In this document: in pieces, positions 62,007 to 64,000 of the stretch
Layout of the letters: each line of letters begins with the position of its first letter
How positions within the stretch are numbered: position 1 is the first letter of the stretch
Assembly (NCBI RefSeq): GCF_001687335.1
Contig: NZ_MAGO01000001.1
Coordinates: forward strand, 1-64,000
Reading direction: 5' to 3'
Length of the DNA: 64,000 bases
Source: Dissulfuribacter thermophilus
GTDB taxonomy: Bacteria; Desulfobacterota; Dissulfuribacteria; Dissulfuribacterales; Dissulfuribacteraceae
Translations under genes and position numbers: made by a program
Notes under the pieces: model-generated
The model's input: the letters and a program-made list of their open reading frames with translations, nothing else
Told to the model about the DNA's origin: nothing
The model's database searches: none

Positions 62007-64000
62007 TACTAAAAACAACCAAGACATAGAAACCAAATTATTAGAGGCTGAACTTTATGCCAATCAAGGCCTTATAGAGGATGCAAAGAGCATCTACGAT
62101 GCCATCTTAGCCGAGGCTGGAGACGATATACCAGAATCCCTAAAAGAAGACATAGAGACCAAGATACATGAACTTTCTAGCTCAAATAAATCTGATGAAA
62201 CTACTTTAGGTGAAGTTATCGAAGATGAATTTGAGAAATCGTACTTAAACTGCCTGGGACTCTTTGAAGCTGGATTTTATAAAGAGGCAATTGAGGAACT
62301 AAACTCTCTACTAAATACAGGAAAAAAGACTGACCTCATCCATGGCATGATAGGAGAGGCCTATCTCCGACTAGATATGCCATTTGATGCAATAGAACAC
62401 CTTGAGAAGGCCATAGCGTCGAATGATCTCACACAGGAAAAAAGACTTGAATACCTTTATCTCCTGAGCCTCACATATGAAAAAACAGGATCTGTGGCAA
62501 TGGCCATTGAGTGCTTAGAAGAAATCATGCGTATTGACCCAAATTTTAGAAATGCCTCACAGCGCCTTGAGGACCTTACTCAGACAGCTAGAAAATTTGG
62601 CCGATTCTACTACTTGATTAAAGAGGGCATTTTAACAGAAGAACAACTGGAAAAAGCAAAGGAAATAGCACGTTCTTCTAAGAAATCTATTGAAGACGTA
62701 CTATTGAATCAATTTGGCATAGACAAGGCAGAGCTTGGAAAATCTCTTTCCGAATATTTTCGGACTGATTTTGTAGAATTCAATGAACTGGAAGTAGGTA
62801 CTGCTCCATCGTGCATAAAAGGAATAAAAGAACAGTTCTTTAGGAGCAACTCCTGTATCCCAATAAAAGAAGAACGGGGATTACTTATTGTAGCAGTTGA
62901 CAACCCCCACGATCTTGTAAAGCTTGACAACATAAGACGGGCAATACAGGCAACGGATTTTAAATTTGTCGTAGCCCTAAAAGAGGATATCGACAAATTC
63001 ATTGACTATTTCTTTGGTAAATACTCTCTAGCAGGCCTTGAAGAAGACGTCTTTGATCAGTTGGAGATCATAGAAGAGGACTTTGAAACTATTGAGGAAG
63101 AAGAGGAGCCGATTATAGACGATGCAGACAGCGTCGTAGTACAACTTGCCAACAAAATCATAGAAGATGCCTATGCTAGAAATGCCTCTGACATACACAT
63201 AGAAAGCCTCACAGGGAAAAGGGGTGCCTTGATACGCCTCAGGATCGATGGAGACCTGGTCAGATATCAAAATATTCCATACAATTATAAACGGGCCCTA
63301 GTCTCTCGTATAAAAATAATGGCAAATTTGGATATTGCTGAAAAAAGGCTTCCTCAAGACGGGAAAATAAAATTTAAGTCCCGATCTGGTAAAACTATTG
63401 AGCTTCGCGTAGCTACACTTCCCACCACCGAAAACAACGAAGATATCGTACTGAGAATACTTGCCTCCACAGAGGCCATGCCTCTGGACAAGATTGGCCT
63501 GTCTGAAGAAAACCTCGAGAATCTCAAAAAGATGATTGAAATGCCCTACGGATTAATACTAGTAGTTGGCCCCACTGGCTCTGGTAAGACCACCACCCTT
63601 CATGCTGCCTTGGGATATATCAATAGGCCAGAAAAAAAGATATGGACTGCAGAAGACCCTGTGGAAATTGTACAAGAAGGATTGAGACAGGTCCAGGTTC
63701 ATCCAGCTATTGGACTTACCTTTGCAAGGGTGTTAAGGGCATTCTTGAGGGCTGATCCAGACATTATAATGGTTGGGGAGACAAGGGATGAAGAAACGGC
63801 AACCACCGTTATAGAGGCCTCTCTTACAGGTCATTTGGTATTCTCTACACTGCATACCAATTCTGCCCCAGAGACGGTTACGAGGCTTCTTGGTATGGGA
63901 ATGGATCCTTTTAATTTTGCTGATGCCCTACTGTGCGTACTCGCTCAAAGGCTTGTCAAAAGACTTTGTCCCAGATGTAAAGAGCCATATGAGGCCAAGG
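61999..64000 (+). CDS. PilB/GspE-family ATPase with N-terminal TPRs (3' end outside window)
   Basis: 667 codons are visible and the frame is open to the right edge. The first about 230 residues are TPR-like helical pairs (LYLLSLTYEKTGSVAMAIEC and similar), followed by an MshEN-like domain (EDVLLNQFGIDKAELGKSLS) and the ATPase with Walker A GPTGSGKTTT at 524-533, DPDIIMVGETRDEET, STLHTNSAPETVTRLL and the first two Cys of the zinc site (CPRCKEPY). The ATG overlaps the stop of the previous gene by five bases. The N-terminal TPRs replace the HD domain of the paralogue at the left edge. With mglA it likely drives a regulated pilus or secretion machine. Confidence 0.92.
   Translation, partial: MNNTKNNQDIETKLLEAELYANQGLIEDAKSIYDAILAEAGDDIPESLKEDIETKIHELSSSNKSDETTLGEVIEDEFEKSYLNCLGLFEAGFYKEAIEELNSLLNTGKKTDLIHGMIGEAYLRLDMPFDAIEHLEKAIASNDLTQEKRLEYLYLLSLTYEKTGSVAMAIECLEEIMRIDPNFRNASQRLEDLTQTARKFGRFYYLIKEGILTEEQLEKAKEIARSSKKSIEDVLLNQFGIDKAELGKSLSEYFRTDFVEFNELEVGTAPSCIKGIKEQFFRSNSCIPIKEERGLLIVAVDNPHDLVKLDNIRRAIQATDFKFVVALKEDIDKFIDYFFGKYSLAGLEEDVFDQLEIIEEDFETIEEEEEPIIDDADSVVVQLANKIIEDAYARNASDIHIESLTGKRGALIRLRIDGDLVRYQNIPYNYKRALVSRIKIMANLDIAEKRLPQDGKIKFKSRSGKTIELRVATLPTTENNEDIVLRILASTEAMPLDKIGLSEENLENLKKMIEMPYGLILVVGPTGSGKTTTLHAALGYINRPEKKIWTAEDPVEIVQEGLRQVQVHPAIGLTFARVLRAFLRADPDIIMVGETRDEETATTVIEASLTGHLVFSTLHTNSAPETVTRLLGMGMDPFNFADALLCVLAQRLVKRLCPRCKEPYEAK

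Overview
The window is a 64 kb, AT-leaning chromosomal stretch (GC estimated by eye in the low 40s percent) from a Gram-negative, probably thermophilic, sulfur-metabolising bacterium. The best guess is Desulfobacterota close to the sulfur-disproportionating genus Dissulfuribacter. The grounds are a five-gene YedE-TusA-DsrE ('YTD') cluster typical of sulfur disproportionators, LL-diaminopimelate aminotransferase lysine synthesis, a CooC-type nickel-insertion ATPase that hints at CO dehydrogenase/acetyl-CoA synthase, type IV pilus/type II secretion genes, and two genes read through in-frame TGA codons as selenocysteine. The taxonomic call is inference. No rRNA, prophage, CRISPR array or intact insertion sequence was seen.

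Layout. 1-3006 (-): the C-terminally open end of a PilB/GspE-type ATPase with an N-terminal HD domain; its start lies just past a decayed IS607 element (3030-3631). 3737-6377 (-): chemoreceptor and zinc alcohol dehydrogenase, then tRNA-Ala(CGC). 6678-11260: glycosyltransferase 9, a secreted unknown, a sigma-54 activator divergent from an amphi-Trp/XXXCH protein, and a DUF362 protein. 11371-18154: homocysteine methyltransferase/methylene-THF reductase fusion, DUF948-YtxH pair, NAD kinase and an M16 protease. 18393-21113 (+): YTD cluster with a candidate promoter/operator, a long internal hairpin and a terminator. 21166-35339 (-): a long run of pilC, DUF167, tyrA, aroC, aroK, aroA, aroE, aconitase, a small CxxU selenoprotein, fabD, cooC-like, a ComEA-like gene, citramalate synthase, aspartokinase and a J-domain protein. 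35822-39246 (+): large Hsp70 relative and a DUF3592 protein. 39590-53005 (-): hybrid histidine kinase, YHS protein, folK, dapL, FAH hydrolase, dapB, dapA, dapF, lysA, FN3 lipoprotein, argH, UxxC thioredoxin-like selenoprotein and a NamZ-like muramidase. 53914-64000: ClC channel, a zinc-ribbon protein, MltD-like transglycosylase, HDOD protein, MglA GTPase, an unknown, and a second PilB/GspE ATPase with N-terminal TPRs that runs off the right edge.

How it fits together. Aspartate kinase plus the dapA/dapB/dapL/dapF/lysA block gives lysine and diaminopimelate. The aro block plus tyrA gives chorismate and tyrosine. Citramalate synthase starts threonine-independent isoleucine synthesis. PilC, the two PilB-type ATPases and MglA point to regulated type IV pili or secretion. 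The most interesting material is the pair of selenoproteins, the HD-PilB fusion, the YTD cluster with its structured spacer RNA, and several families of short palindromic repeats that fill most intergenic gaps and in some places provide the stop codon of the upstream gene.
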